Assembly (NCBI GenBank): GCA_964019335.1 | Contig: OZ025667.1 | Coordinates: forward strand, 542,501-606,500 | DNA: 64,000 bases | DNA from: Diplonema japonicum | Lineage: Eukaryota; Euglenozoa; Diplonemea; Diplonemida; Diplonemidae | Reading direction: 5' to 3' | Shown: one piece after another, positions 21,101 to 30,343 of the stretch | How positions within the stretch are numbered: position 1 is the first letter of the stretch | How the letters are laid out: the number at the start of each line of letters is the position of its first letter | Notes under the pieces: generated by a model | What the model was told of the DNA's origin: nothing | Databases searched by the model: none | What the model saw: the letters and a program-made list of their open reading frames with translations, nothing else | Made by a program: the position numbers and the translations under genes

Positions 21101-24100
21101 AGCCGTTGGAGAACAGACAAAGAGAGAAGCCGTAGAAGGACAGCTGGAAGCATGGGGCGAAAACCTTTTAAAGTTAGCACTTCAAGACAAGGAAGATGCC
21201 GCACATCGCATGCACCGCAGGCAAGCCCAGGAGGGTGAACAAGATGCCCGCACAAAGACTGCAGAGCAGCGCTTGGCGGAGTACCGCACCATTTACGAGT
21301 TGTACTGGAAAGACTTCCTGATAACGGGGATCCATCTCACCACCGCTGACTATAAAAAAATGAACTGGGAACTCGCTTGGGAGGAAGAGAGAACTGCCCT
21401 CGTTCTTCAAGAGATGCGTGGTGCGTCGATGGTCGAGGTTCAGGATACGGCAGAGAGACAGGCACTTGCGGACTATGAATACACCAATAGGAGGGCAGTA
21501 CAGCAGGCTATATTTGAAAAAGAACGGCGGTGCCTTTGGAAGGAGGAAGGCACAACCCGCGAGAGGGTAGAAGGATCTGCGGTTATCGAGGCTGCATTAG
21601 TGCGAAGCCAGATGCTTGCGGTTATAACGGCAACAGAACACAAAGAAGAGAAAGGTGTCCTTATCACGGAGCAGGGCAGGGCAAGGATTCAGATCGAAGC
21701 AGAGCGTGAGGCTCTCTGGCTGCACACCACTTCGAACTTCAAGCTGGATAAGCCCATCACGAAGTCCTTCGCGTTCCACCATATTAAACAATGGCAAGCA
21801 CACAGCACCACCTGTGTGAATGAGCACAACCAGCAGCTGATTGCTGTTTTTTGCGAAATTGCCTTCCTCCACTCGCATGAAATAGAAACAAAGAAAAAGG
21901 TCGAGTTCAAGATTTTATCGCACAACTGCTTGATCAGCTTTTGGAGAGTGCAACAACTTGACCTGCGAAACGAGTACATGGCGTCACTCGAGGTGCTGGA
22001 AGAGGAAGAACAAATATTATGGGAGGAGGCATATTCGGGCTTTGTGATAATGTCTCGTGCAGTGTGCTCACGACAAGCAGCGGGGAAGGTGCAAAGAAAC
22101 TGGAGGCGCCATATGGGTGCAAAGGCAGTGAAAACCTTAAAAGACCGCCTCAGGTCCGAAGAAGAAAAAGTAGTACAGAATTCTATAGTGCAGGCGTCGC
22201 AGTACGCCCAAGACATTGTCATGACCGGAGCAGTGCTGATATGGAAAGCGAAGATACGGAGAAACCTATTGCGTGAACAGCGCGCCACCAACATCATGAA
22301 TGGCACGGCCGCGTGCCTGTTGATATCTGCAGCAGTGATATGCACCAACATCGCGCACAGAACCGTACTCATTCAGTTCTGCAAAGCTCGGAGTAGTACA
22401 AAGAACGTTGAGACGAGGGGCAAGCTGCTGGCACTCCGTGCGCGACTGCTGCATCAAAAGAGAGTCACCCACGTGGCAAAGATCGTGCAATGGTACGAGA
22501 CCTGCAAGGTCATTCGCCACCACAAAGGCCTGCTTGCAAGAAAGCGACACGAAGCAAACGAAAGACACCGCCTGCTGGTCGCCGCGTCGAAAACAAGGAT
22601 ACTGTCGTGCGTTGCTGGCCATGCTGCTCGTGTGGCGGTCTTCAAAAAGAAGTGCGTGTTCATCAACAGGTGCGCCACGATAGTGCAAAGAGAGTGTCGT
22701 TCAGTAATGTCTCTGCGACACAGACACCACCTTCTTGAGATAAGGAATGCCAATGTAGTTGCATTGCAAAAGTGGGCACGCGCAAGGAATACTGTCACTG
22801 AGGTGACACGGCAACTGCTCCACGTGAAAGCGAAGAAGGTGCAGGCGTGGTACCGGGGTGTGCTGGGCTCCAGGAGCGTGGCCTCAAAGCGTGCTGAACT
22901 AGAAGCCAACACACAGACGCTGCTCGTGTACCACGCTGCTGTGTGCATACAGAGCACTGCACGGGGGTGGGCCACACGAAGGAAGTACAGAAAGATGCGA
23001 AAAGCGGCGAAGGCAACAGCATACCATACTTGGGTGCAGAATTGCAACAAAGCAGCGACCGAGATACAGAAAGTTGCCCGGGGTTACAAGAAGCGTAAGA
23101 AGCTCAACAAACAGTGGTGCGCCGTGTGGTTGAAGGCATCGAAGATACAGAGAAGATGTAAGATATTCCTTGCGAAGAGGAAGCTACGTAGATTGCAACA
23201 GGAAGAAACCGAAAAAGTACGGGTAACGAGACAGCCAGGAGCCGCAACAATGATCCAATCTATCTGGAAAATGCACGCTGCTAAAGGCGTGCTGCCACTG
23301 AGGAGGAAAGAAAAGGACGAAAGAACAGCTAGAAGGCTTGCAGCCACCGCTACCCTGTGTAAGGTAGCTGCGGCATATAAAGAACGACAGTTGTTCGCGG
23401 CGGTGAAATGGGTAAAAGAAAGTGCCGCAAAGCGATTGCAAGCCGTCGGCAGGGCCCGTTCAGCAAAGGAGACAACCTTCACCGCCCTGTGTAACAGGGT
23501 GCGCAACGAGCACTGTTTAAAACTGAACAAGGCAGCTGCCGTGATCCAGCGGTGCTACAAGCAGCGCCATGCAAAGCGGAACAGCGCTGCATACAGAATG
23601 CAAGAGTTCCTTCGGAGGGTCACACCGTACGTTCAGACCGTTCTGCAAGTGAACGCAGCCAAGAAACGGTACTTCTCTCTTCAGCTCAAGCGCACAACGC
23701 GACAAGAAAGCGAAAGCCGGCACGCAATAATCAGCAAGCAATTCGAAGCACACAAAGCATTGCGAGACACAACAGAGGCGATGCCACTCCGGTACGAGGA
23801 TACAATAGAAAAGGAAGAAACACCGGTGGTGCCTTCGGTGAAGAACAGCCTACGGGAAACACAGGAATTGTTCAAAACGGAAGTCTGGCGGCGGAAAAAG
23901 CTTACAAAAGAAGCAGTCGACGCATTACTGTCCTGCGTACTGATGGTGAAAGCAGAGCGAAAGGCACAATGGGGAGGTTGGGTGGCGTTGATAAAAAGCA
24001 GACAAATCAAGAAGATGGAACGCAAGGAGGGTAGATACAGGGATCTCATTGACAGAGATCAAGTTACAGAGCGCCGCGGGATGCGACTGCGCGTCAACAA

Positions 24101-24674
24101 GCTGATGAGAGGACACAAGAAGACACCCTTGCCTCCTGTAGACGAGGTCAGCCATGTAACACCTCCCCCACCGTCGCTACCAATGGTACGGAAGGCGTCG
24201 TACGACATCACACGCTCTGTACACCCTGCGACACACGCTGTACCTGTACCTGTACCACCACCAAGGGTCGTGGGGAATGTGTGCCTGACCGCTTCATCTG
24301 TGCAGCTAGGGGACGTGAACTGCTCTCAGGTTCTGACCACCTTAGAGAGCAACGCGACAGTTCTCTCCCTTCGCTTGGATAACACAGGCATCACCGACCA
24401 CTCTGTTCACCACCTTGCAGACCTCCTCACCTTCAATCGCACTATTACCTCCATTTCCCTTGCATGCAACCCTTGTATTACAGATGTTGGTGCAAATTAC
24501 CTTATCTCAGCGCTTAAGGTCAACCCGTCAGTCCGCTTCCTAGACACTGACCACACGTCCATCTCGCAGGACAAGAAGCAGATGCTGGGGTACCTCCTCA
24601 ACTCTAACGTCCCGAAGCTGCGCCCGTTGGTCGGGACTGGGCGGAAGGAGCCTGTTGCATTGGTTACACATTGA
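18183..24674 (+). CDS. Giant IQ-motif, coiled-coil and LRR protein (flagellar or cytoskeletal type)
   Basis: The start is taken as ATG 18183 (MSGSHAVLDAVG), giving 2163 residues; the upstream open frame is low complexity. Residues of about 1-410 look like armadillo-type helical repeats (LLNFCRHAPGF, VLAEVLEE). A first IQ motif (KIQKIWRGRHERKQL) is at about 417-435. A long charged helical region follows to about 1290, then at least six further IQ-like motifs: VQRNWRRHMG, IQSTARGWATRRKYRK, IQKVARGYKKRKK, IQRRCKIFLAKRK, IQSIWKMHAAK, IQRCYKQRHAKR. The C-terminus (about 2040-2125) has LRRs (LSLRLDNTGITD, ISLACNPCITD). IQ motifs bind calmodulin and the combination resembles LRRIQ-type ciliary proteins. 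No motor or kinase domain is visible. Confidence 0.85.
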   Translation: MSGSHAVLDAVGDDECLYEILEDLLEAETYDMVDKETGTALAKVLCDGARHHTVRELCGEVLVASEWEGTPKDFWGVLDIHNKKGLPEGIALLERAVNSRERAAEVTEAGYFDAIALLATSGVLAPEEVFPLVSNLLVLKDNCRAFLSRPLNTAFQSFLTSAQVFPTFAASILYYISFPLTTSQYSTATLDSGYTTPCLVGRMLWGLETQVSARGLIVKALLNFCRHAPGFKKTLAAHEDYPQLLHVMEGEAERETVKVLAEVLEETMCWETSGAEVSETEQVLGGVVMKRMVQLMAMDLLQNTTHEDIETPTAILRCLRGVCKARPVAVKVFTALKPEGFQALQAHYCLLPAHRPLKLLITSIVHLCYSNLDSSDQSLLSPFHTPVSQLIDSQDITPSEALFIRCQDDITGIEITSAIKIQKIWRGRHERKQLKAKLSGDPLLARRINELEEALLVSREPLLQNEFERREIIWHLKEVDLSTLKASETLGIASQYAAAELQQRTSIRRQEILQNQKTQKEALANEYNKTLSELKTLQEGELVGLDGEKEDLVLLGIFDQKAHKEKNGKMKQRHARDRLAARDAYLQCVEAKESTWRQQLEYFETHTEQYHTVHLLALSEEKGRGEGLVGRVWWKGCGVRHEENIQWSKLRADAEAQWLPCAQTIACSSIIQDEETAFRAVVANAAAELCAIKQVYVTHEERLTRSPILAEQLLTHHGLVSVFTAAAVLRGELRNRHALQRKEIFQNAEQANEAVTCEEMAEYASLERNMTQEKSLTIVAVKMRLCNAEAEKDLYGMTIQEDREILNIQILFMEETKRESEYQLNKLEQLNRQVLTADERDARDQIMTQKGTAMALINIDKYVTLLMDRETTVRDEVCYEMAKVYIEAHAWHCGESLSILCNEETASRHNICEEEAFTVTQLQTTALLGLTILQEATLRTDTRLDELAALKTLLHRAAGNIAEVNHLLRTREIAVGEQTKREAVEGQLEAWGENLLKLALQDKEDAAHRMHRRQAQEGEQDARTKTAEQRLAEYRTIYELYWKDFLITGIHLTTADYKKMNWELAWEEERTALVLQEMRGASMVEVQDTAERQALADYEYTNRRAVQQAIFEKERRCLWKEEGTTRERVEGSAVIEAALVRSQMLAVITATEHKEEKGVLITEQGRARIQIEAEREALWLHTTSNFKLDKPITKSFAFHHIKQWQAHSTTCVNEHNQQLIAVFCEIAFLHSHEIETKKKVEFKILSHNCLISFWRVQQLDLRNEYMASLEVLEEEEQILWEEAYSGFVIMSRAVCSRQAAGKVQRNWRRHMGAKAVKTLKDRLRSEEEKVVQNSIVQASQYAQDIVMTGAVLIWKAKIRRNLLREQRATNIMNGTAACLLISAAVICTNIAHRTVLIQFCKARSSTKNVETRGKLLALRARLLHQKRVTHVAKIVQWYETCKVIRHHKGLLARKRHEANERHRLLVAASKTRILSCVAGHAARVAVFKKKCVFINRCATIVQRECRSVMSLRHRHHLLEIRNANVVALQKWARARNTVTEVTRQLLHVKAKKVQAWYRGVLGSRSVASKRAELEANTQTLLVYHAAVCIQSTARGWATRRKYRKMRKAAKATAYHTWVQNCNKAATEIQKVARGYKKRKKLNKQWCAVWLKASKIQRRCKIFLAKRKLRRLQQEETEKVRVTRQPGAATMIQSIWKMHAAKGVLPLRRKEKDERTARRLAATATLCKVAAAYKERQLFAAVKWVKESAAKRLQAVGRARSAKETTFTALCNRVRNEHCLKLNKAAAVIQRCYKQRHAKRNSAAYRMQEFLRRVTPYVQTVLQVNAAKKRYFSLQLKRTTRQESESRHAIISKQFEAHKALRDTTEAMPLRYEDTIEKEETPVVPSVKNSLRETQELFKTEVWRRKKLTKEAVDALLSCVLMVKAERKAQWGGWVALIKSRQIKKMERKEGRYRDLIDRDQVTERRGMRLRVNKLMRGHKKTPLPPVDEVSHVTPPPPSLPMVRKASYDITRSVHPATHAVPVPVPPPRVVGNVCLTASSVQLGDVNCSQVLTTLESNATVLSLRLDNTGITDHSVHHLADLLTFNRTITSISLACNPCITDVGANYLISALKVNPSVRFLDTDHTSISQDKKQMLGYLLNSNVPKLRPLVGTGRKEPVALVTH

Positions 24675-24849
24675 GATGAATTTTCTTTTTTTTGTTTCCA
24701 CAAAAAAGAAGAAGACGGGGGGGGGGGGGGGGGGGGGAAGAGGGTACTTATTCGGTTTCTTATTGCTGTTTTATTTCATTTGTCGACAACTACGACTCTT
24801 GCCTCGATACCATTTATCAAAAACAATAAAGGGTGGGTCCTATACACTT

Positions 24850-25208
24850 ATGCCGGAGTCTGCAGTGATTGTATCCGTGTGGGTGAAGCCTGGCATGGAG
24901 GAGGCATTTATTAAGGCCACGCTGGCGAATGCGAAATGCAGCGTGAAGGAGGAGGGGAACCTGAGGTTTGATTTCATGCAGGAAAAAGACGACCGGTGCA
25001 AATTCACCCTTGTAGAGGTGTACGCTACGGCGCAGCAGGCTGCGAAACATAAAGAAACACAGCATTATCTGGTATGGCAAAAAAAAAAGGGGGAGGTTAT
25101 TTTTTACACCAAACAATAAAGACTTGGCGTGCAACGGTAGCCGACATGATGGCCCAGCCCCGTCAAGCCTTCAGACAGGAGGCTCTTTTTATTCAATCTC
25201 GATTGTGA
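24850..25208 (+). CDS. ABM-fold (antibiotic biosynthesis monooxygenase-like) small protein, two exons
   Basis: Exon 1 (24850-25071) and exon 2 (25122-25208) give 102 residues. The protein has the dimeric alpha/beta-barrel pattern of the ABM family: VIVSVWVKPGMEEAFIKA, EEGNLRFDFMQ, FTLVEVYATAQQAAKHKETQ, HYL, then from exon 2 TWRATVADMMAQPRQAFR. Related YgiN/LsrG-type proteins act on quinones or autoinducer-2; the substrate here cannot be told. The 50-nt intron begins GTATGG, carries A10, and ends AATAAAG. Reading through it gives a Lys-rich tail instead of the family's WR..VADMMA motif, which supports splicing. The gene sits just downstream of the giant IQ gene after a poly-G run. Confidence 0.85.
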
Positions 25209-25234
25209 GGTTCTTTTTGCTGTTGTTGCTGTTG

Positions 25235-25282
<48 letters not shown>

Positions 25283-25374
25283 GGTTTCACCCTACAAAGT
25301 GGAAAAAAAAAAAAGAAAAGAAAAGAAAGAGGAAATGGATTCGATGACAACATAAGAAAAAAAAAAAAGTTGCT

Positions 25375-26163
25375 ATGGAATCGTTCAGCCCTAAACCCCC
25401 AGGTATCGGAAGATCCGGGCCGTCTCACCGATGGGAGCGGGTGGCCATAGAAGAACGGAAGGCGAAAGGTGCAGTGGTGGGATTACAAAAATTGGAGTTC
25501 AAGTCGAGCAAGGTGCACGTGGGGCGGCCCGATGTGGAGGTCATCCTAGGAGGGTGCAACATAAAGACGTTGAGCAGGGTGACACGACTGGGCCCTCCGT
25601 CTGTTGTTGGTCAGAAAAAGGAGATTCTACAGTACATTGAAGCAGCAGTGTACGCGGCAAGCTGTGCTGTCAGCGTTGTTGCGAAGTCTATGTATGTGTG
25701 GCAGTTCTCAATGTTCGAAGATGAAGCAACGTGCGTGGAGGAACCACTGCCGCTTCCTGTTCTGCATTCGCGCCAAGCGGAATCTGTTCTCACCGTGGTA
25801 GCTACATCTGTAGTTTCTATTCTGTGCATTAGTTCGTCTTCCCTCCCTCCTAGAACACGTATTTCCCCTGCCCCTTTGTCGGAAAAGCTTCACTTCACCC
25901 CCTCCCCGCTTCTCACAGTCGTCTCGCTTGGCATTGATTCTAGCTCCGAAGAAGATGAAGAAGAAGGAGAAGAAGAGGACGCCGTCCCCGTGCCCCTCCC
26001 GTTTCTTCTCGCAAAGCCCAGCACACCTCAATGGAAACTCTCACAGAACCCTATGTGTGGTGAGTTCGCCAGCATGGCAACCCCCGTCCAAGAAATAGAC
26101 CCCATGTGGCAACGAAACGGGCCTCCTCGGATGAGCCAGCCAACCATTCAAATGCATGGATGA
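25375..26163 (+). CDS. Hypothetical protein with acidic Ser/Glu stretch
   Basis: The ORF is 262 residues. It begins with a Pro/Gly-rich basic segment, then a mixed alpha/beta region (FKSSKVHVGRPDVEVILGG, EILQYIEAAVYAA), a Pro/Ser-rich middle, and a poly-acidic stretch SSSEEDEEEGEEED near residue 195. The C-terminus is Pro/Met/Gln-rich. I recognise no family. A 5' poly-A tract lies directly before the ATG. The complete ORF with coding-like codon use between two well-supported genes makes it probably real. Confidence 0.55.
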   Translation: MESFSPKPPGIGRSGPSHRWERVAIEERKAKGAVVGLQKLEFKSSKVHVGRPDVEVILGGCNIKTLSRVTRLGPPSVVGQKKEILQYIEAAVYAASCAVSVVAKSMYVWQFSMFEDEATCVEEPLPLPVLHSRQAESVLTVVATSVVSILCISSSSLPPRTRISPAPLSEKLHFTPSPLLTVVSLGIDSSSEEDEEEGEEEDAVPVPLPFLLAKPSTPQWKLSQNPMCGEFASMATPVQEIDPMWQRNGPPRMSQPTIQMHG

Positions 26164-26292
26164 TAAACAGTAAAAAAAAAATAAAAGTGAGGGGGGGGGG
26201 GGGGTCAGGTTCTGTTTTGTTGCTTTCTTATTTGGACAAATTTCTTTTATATTACAAACTTTAAATATACGACAAACGTAGGGAAAGGTAAC

Positions 26293-28995
26293 ATGTCTCT
26301 TTTTGACGAAATGTCGCTGGAGGCGAGGCTCTCGAGGGGCATGGAGCGGGTGATGCAGGTGCTCGGGGAGGCGAAGAACCCCTTGTTTGCCTCAAGCGTG
26401 CCGCATAGTTACGACGACAAATTCTTGCTATGCGAATTCATGACGAAGTGTGCAGTAAACAGCATTCTGAACGCGCTTGCAGTGATGGGGATGAACATCA
26501 AACCCAACACAGAATCGAGAGCTGCGCTGCACGTTAAAAGGAGGGAACGCTGCACCTTCGAGCGCAAGGCAACCCGTCAAGTAGAGCAGCCCACAGCGAT
26601 CCTGAAAACGAAGGGCGAAGAGACCATTAAAAAAACCATCGTCACGAATGTGACGGAGTACTTCTGGAACTTCCACGTGGAGCACAGCATCGAGCTCACC
26701 ATTGGTGAAACACGTGAAGTTCTTGCACAGAGATCGTTCACCACTACATTGATGACGCCTCACGAGGCAACGCCGTACCCCACAGACAGCGTGAAGCCAG
26801 TTCAGTCTTTTAATGTGTCCTGGCTCTTCAACCACATGAGGGAGGACCTTACAGGCGACTTCAAGATTGATCGTACGAGCCCGAAGTGCCACACCCCTGT
26901 GAGGTGTGAAGAGGTGGATGAAGCGGTGGTTTTCATGTCAGGTCTCCTGCAATGGTGCCAGACGCTGTACCGCTCTGTCGCAGACGTGATCATCGTTACG
27001 AGGCAGGAGGGTGTCGACGTGACCGGTGTTGTGAAGCATACAGACAACGTGTTTGTCCCAGTCGTGCCCTTCCTTCCGGCGAACGGTGAGCCCTTAGACA
27101 ACATGACCGTCGGCGCCTTGTGTGTCGAGCAAAAGCGCTCGCTTTCCTCCGCGCTTGAAAATATCTCCCTTATGCTTCCTGATGAAACCACCACAACCCC
27201 CTTCACCATTGCCGAGGGCCGTATCCTCCTCGCCGCCCGTCACATCGTCAATGTTGCCAGGGAGTACCGCAATGCCGTGGCCTCCATCGAGAGCTTGCTC
27301 CGGGAGCAGCTCGTTATGGCCATTGGGAAAGAAGTCACCTCTGACGACTTCACCGCCTACATGAAGTACCACCACACCAAGATATACAAAGACGCTTATA
27401 AACCGCGTGGGTTCAGCCATGCCATCAAGACGGATGGGCAGGACCACGAGGGCACCGTCACCATTTACCAGGACAAAGAGCCCATCACAACCATCTCAAA
27501 GCAGTACGCACCTCAGGAGTACATCCCTTTGAGGTTCGCTCTTGATGCTGCCAGCGAGGTGCGTATGGAGAGCAGCGTGAGAGTGCATTCGTACGTGTCA
27601 CACAAGTTCTCGACAGAGCCGCGCAGGGGACTGACACTGACCGCGTCAGCTAAGCAGTTCAGCGGTTACGTGATGATGGTGGGGAGGATCAGCAGCTCAG
27701 GTGTTTTCCTCCCAAAGCACGCGATGGTCGTGAAAAACAAGGACTACCTGGAAATACCGCTCCTGCTGGAGGAGATCCCTAGCGCTCAGAAGTTCCGTAA
27801 CACCATCCAGTCGCTGTCGCCCGAGCAGCAGGCCTTCGCGAAGGCGTACCGCGATATGCAGCTGGAGGCCACACTGTTCGGCATTGTGACTGTGCAGATC
27901 AAGCCCCACCTTGAGATACTGCTGAATCTGCCGCCCCATAGCCTGACGAAGGAAATCAAACTGACGCAGGAATTGCTCGACATGTTTATCACATACCATA
28001 TCCCCAGCGGGGTGCTCGCGTACTGCTGCGACACGTGCGAAGACGAAGAGGAGATTGCTACGTCTGTGAAGGTGCAGCAGGTAAAGGAACGTGTGAAGGA
28101 AATGAAGGAAGTACTGCGGGAGTCGAAGGAACATGAAGTGCACGAAGCCAGACTACAGGCACAAGCGCAGGACCCGTTTAACGGAGCCACGCAGTCAATG
28201 TGTCAGAGCGAAAACCCCATGTCTGGCATGTTTTACGCACAGGCGACGCACCCCACGCCAGCAGCACCCTTGGCAGTACAGATGATGCAACCTATGGCGT
28301 CTCCATCATTATTCCAACACCACCATCATCATCATCATCACCAACACCAACTACACCCACAACTACAACAAGCACAACCTTGCTTAGCCCCGGGATCGAT
28401 GGGGTTAGAGGACTTGCTGGGTGTTACTGCCGAAGAAAGCGCAGAGCCAGCACAAGCGATAGAAGAAAACGAGAAAGAGATTGGGGAGATAGGGGAGGGA
28501 GAGGAGTGTGAAGAGACTGGCGACAGTGACGTGATAGATTTAAGCAGGGTGCCGAAGGTGCTGGAGGAGAGCTTCGTAGCGTCAGGGCTGCACGACCTGT
28601 CTCCATGTATTGTGCAGACAGGGAAAACATGGGTGAAGAGAGAACAGAAAAAGCTGTTGGGTAAGCCAGTGTCCGTAATGTTGGAAGCAAAGGAGCAGCT
28701 TACTCAAACAGAGATGGCCTTTGATCTACTGGCATCGCTAACAAAATCAGGCGAATTGTGTCTAGATGCTTCCGTTGACATCCTGATGGCGCACGTCCAC
28801 AGTTTCGACGAAACCCTCATGAACACGGTCATCCAGAAAAACATCAACCCTATTCAAAAGCTGGAGCTTTCTTCCGTCACCACCTCCTCCATTCTTTATA
28901 AGAAACCCATCTTCAACTTTCTCAAGCCTTCTCAGGCCAAGCGCCTCGAGACGAATATGCTCAAAGTTCAATTTGGGTTTTTGAATGAAATGTAG
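26293..28995 (+). CDS. Conserved protist protein of unknown function (SPEQQ..FAKA..MQLE..LFG family)
   Basis: The protein has 900 residues. Two blocks are distinctive. Residues of about 505-560 read SPEQQAFAKAYRDMQLEAT then LFGIVTVQIKPHLE, and SLTKEIKLTQELLDMF. The C-terminal third reads LTQTEMAFDLLASLTKSGEL, ILMAHVHSFDETLMNTVI and NINPIQKLELS. By memory, both blocks recur together in large proteins from algae, oomycetes and ciliates, with no known function. Between them is a low-complexity region with a His run near residue 678 and Gln/Pro tracts, then an acidic stretch. The N-terminal part has beta-rich segments. No transmembrane helix is seen. Confidence 0.7.
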   Translation: MSLFDEMSLEARLSRGMERVMQVLGEAKNPLFASSVPHSYDDKFLLCEFMTKCAVNSILNALAVMGMNIKPNTESRAALHVKRRERCTFERKATRQVEQPTAILKTKGEETIKKTIVTNVTEYFWNFHVEHSIELTIGETREVLAQRSFTTTLMTPHEATPYPTDSVKPVQSFNVSWLFNHMREDLTGDFKIDRTSPKCHTPVRCEEVDEAVVFMSGLLQWCQTLYRSVADVIIVTRQEGVDVTGVVKHTDNVFVPVVPFLPANGEPLDNMTVGALCVEQKRSLSSALENISLMLPDETTTTPFTIAEGRILLAARHIVNVAREYRNAVASIESLLREQLVMAIGKEVTSDDFTAYMKYHHTKIYKDAYKPRGFSHAIKTDGQDHEGTVTIYQDKEPITTISKQYAPQEYIPLRFALDAASEVRMESSVRVHSYVSHKFSTEPRRGLTLTASAKQFSGYVMMVGRISSSGVFLPKHAMVVKNKDYLEIPLLLEEIPSAQKFRNTIQSLSPEQQAFAKAYRDMQLEATLFGIVTVQIKPHLEILLNLPPHSLTKEIKLTQELLDMFITYHIPSGVLAYCCDTCEDEEEIATSVKVQQVKERVKEMKEVLRESKEHEVHEARLQAQAQDPFNGATQSMCQSENPMSGMFYAQATHPTPAAPLAVQMMQPMASPSLFQHHHHHHHHQHQLHPQLQQAQPCLAPGSMGLEDLLGVTAEESAEPAQAIEENEKEIGEIGEGEECEETGDSDVIDLSRVPKVLEESFVASGLHDLSPCIVQTGKTWVKREQKKLLGKPVSVMLEAKEQLTQTEMAFDLLASLTKSGELCLDASVDILMAHVHSFDETLMNTVIQKNINPIQKLELSSVTTSSILYKKPIFNFLKPSQAKRLETNMLKVQFGFLNEM

Positions 28996-29326
28996 ATGCA
29001 GGATAAAAAGAAGAAAACCTGCCTCCCCCTTTTTTTCACACTAGCCTTTTAAGGCAGAGTTTTCATTGCTTGCCCCCCCCCCCCCCCCCTCTTTTGGACA
29101 GCGAGGGTTTGATTTTTTGTTGTTGTTGTTTTGTTATCCTGTTGATCGACTAACACGTCAATAAAGCGGCAAAAAGCTTTTTTTTTTTTTCCTCTCTTCT
29201 TTTCGGTACTAAGGAGAAGAAGAAATAGCTATTTACTGCCAACAAGTAATGACTTTACCGTTACCTCGAGGTCAGTACAGCATTACTTGGCGGTAGGTAA
29301 GTGGTTTTATTTCACGACACTCTGAA

Positions 29327-29883
29327 ATTACTTCACCACGAGGGGCACAGCGGAGTGACAAGGGGTACAACAAGAGAGGGGTTACAAAGGTTACAATACA
29401 AGTTGTTTTCCCTCCTTTTGTTGACTAAGAGCTGCCACTGTCGCTGGCATTGCCACTGTCACCATCTCTAATCAGGCCTTCCCATACCTGGCGCGGCCGC
29501 TGGCTCCTTTTTTTCTGCTGCTTCGGTATTTTGAAGTCTTTTGGGGAGCTTGGGTAAGCTGACTAAGTTACCCTTACCCACAGAAGAGTTACCCCCAGAA
29601 ACTGGGAACAAGGCCTAGCCAAAAGTGGGCAAATTGGGAGGAAAAAGTAGTCCAACTTGGAACTGAGCCGAGGCAAAAGTTGGCCAATTGAGCTGAACCT
29701 GGGGGGAAATTAGCAAACTGAGAAGAAAAAGTAGCCCCACTGGGAACCGAACCGAGGCAAAAATTGGCCTACCGAGGCATATTATTTAACGGAAACCCCC
29801 TATTACTTCACGGAAAACAGACCATCATTTCACCGTGAAGTAATGAGATTTAGCGTGAAGTAATGGATTTAGCGTGAAGTAAT
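29327..29883. repeat. Dispersed inverted/direct motif GTGAAGTAAT
   Basis: ATTACTTCAC occurs at 29327-29336 and 29802-29811. Its reverse complement GTGAAGTAAT occurs at 29835-29844, 29855-29864 and 29874-29883, the last two both preceded by TTTAGC, so a 19-20-bp direct repeat unit is also present. The copies at 29802 and 29835 can pair as a hairpin with a 23-nt loop. Confidence 0.75.
29629..29769. repeat. Two-copy degenerate direct repeat, 57-bp units, 84-bp period
   Basis: The units at 29629-29685 and 29713-29769 are 57 bp each. Both run GCAAA-TG-GA-GAAAAAGTAG, then CC..ACT.GGAAC.GA.CCGAGGC, then AAAA.TTGGCC. The units differ at several positions, so the duplication is old. Confidence 0.7.
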
Positions 29884-30343
29884 GGGCCCCCCCCAGTGCG
29901 TGAAGTATTTTCTGAAGAGTGAAATAAAAAAAAAGAAGAGAAAATAATTAACCGGAGAGGTGACTATCTCTTCCTCTTTCTTTTTTTTTTCTTTTTTCCT
30001 CTCTCGAAAATTTGTCTTTCTTCCGTCCCCCCCTTGCTAGCCTTTTTTTTATTCAAATGTAATGTTGAGCAAAAAAAAAAAAAAAAAAAAAATAGAAAAA
30101 TGATAACTAGAACTTGTAATCCTTTTTTGTGCCGCAAAGCACTTTAGGGGGTTTCCCGCACTTTCTCCACAAAGTGGGGGGGAAAAAACGAAGAAAAAAA
30201 AGTTCAACCCATTATTTTTTTACCCCCCCCCCAATAACGTTTGCCTTTACAATCTATTCCATAATGCATTATTGTTTTTTTTTTTTTTTCTTCTTTTTTT
30301 TCCTCTCTCTCACTCTCTCTACCCGCTTTAGTAAGAAGTATGC

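Larger units (their letters stand above)
28996..30343 (+). other. Non-coding repeat-rich region
   Basis: There is no credible ORF over about 1.3 kb. It contains poly-C and poly-A runs, a 57-bp repeat pair, and five copies of a GTGAAGTAAT / ATTACTTCAC motif in both orientations. A short GC-mixed island at 29400-29560 has no recognised content. The composition differs from the neighbouring coding DNA and from the pure homopolymer spacers, consistent with a decayed or non-autonomous mobile element. Confidence 0.6.

Noticed and set aside
28320-28345. CAC/CAT trinucleotide run
   Set aside because: It encodes a short His run in a low-complexity linker, not a CRISPR or regulatory repeat.
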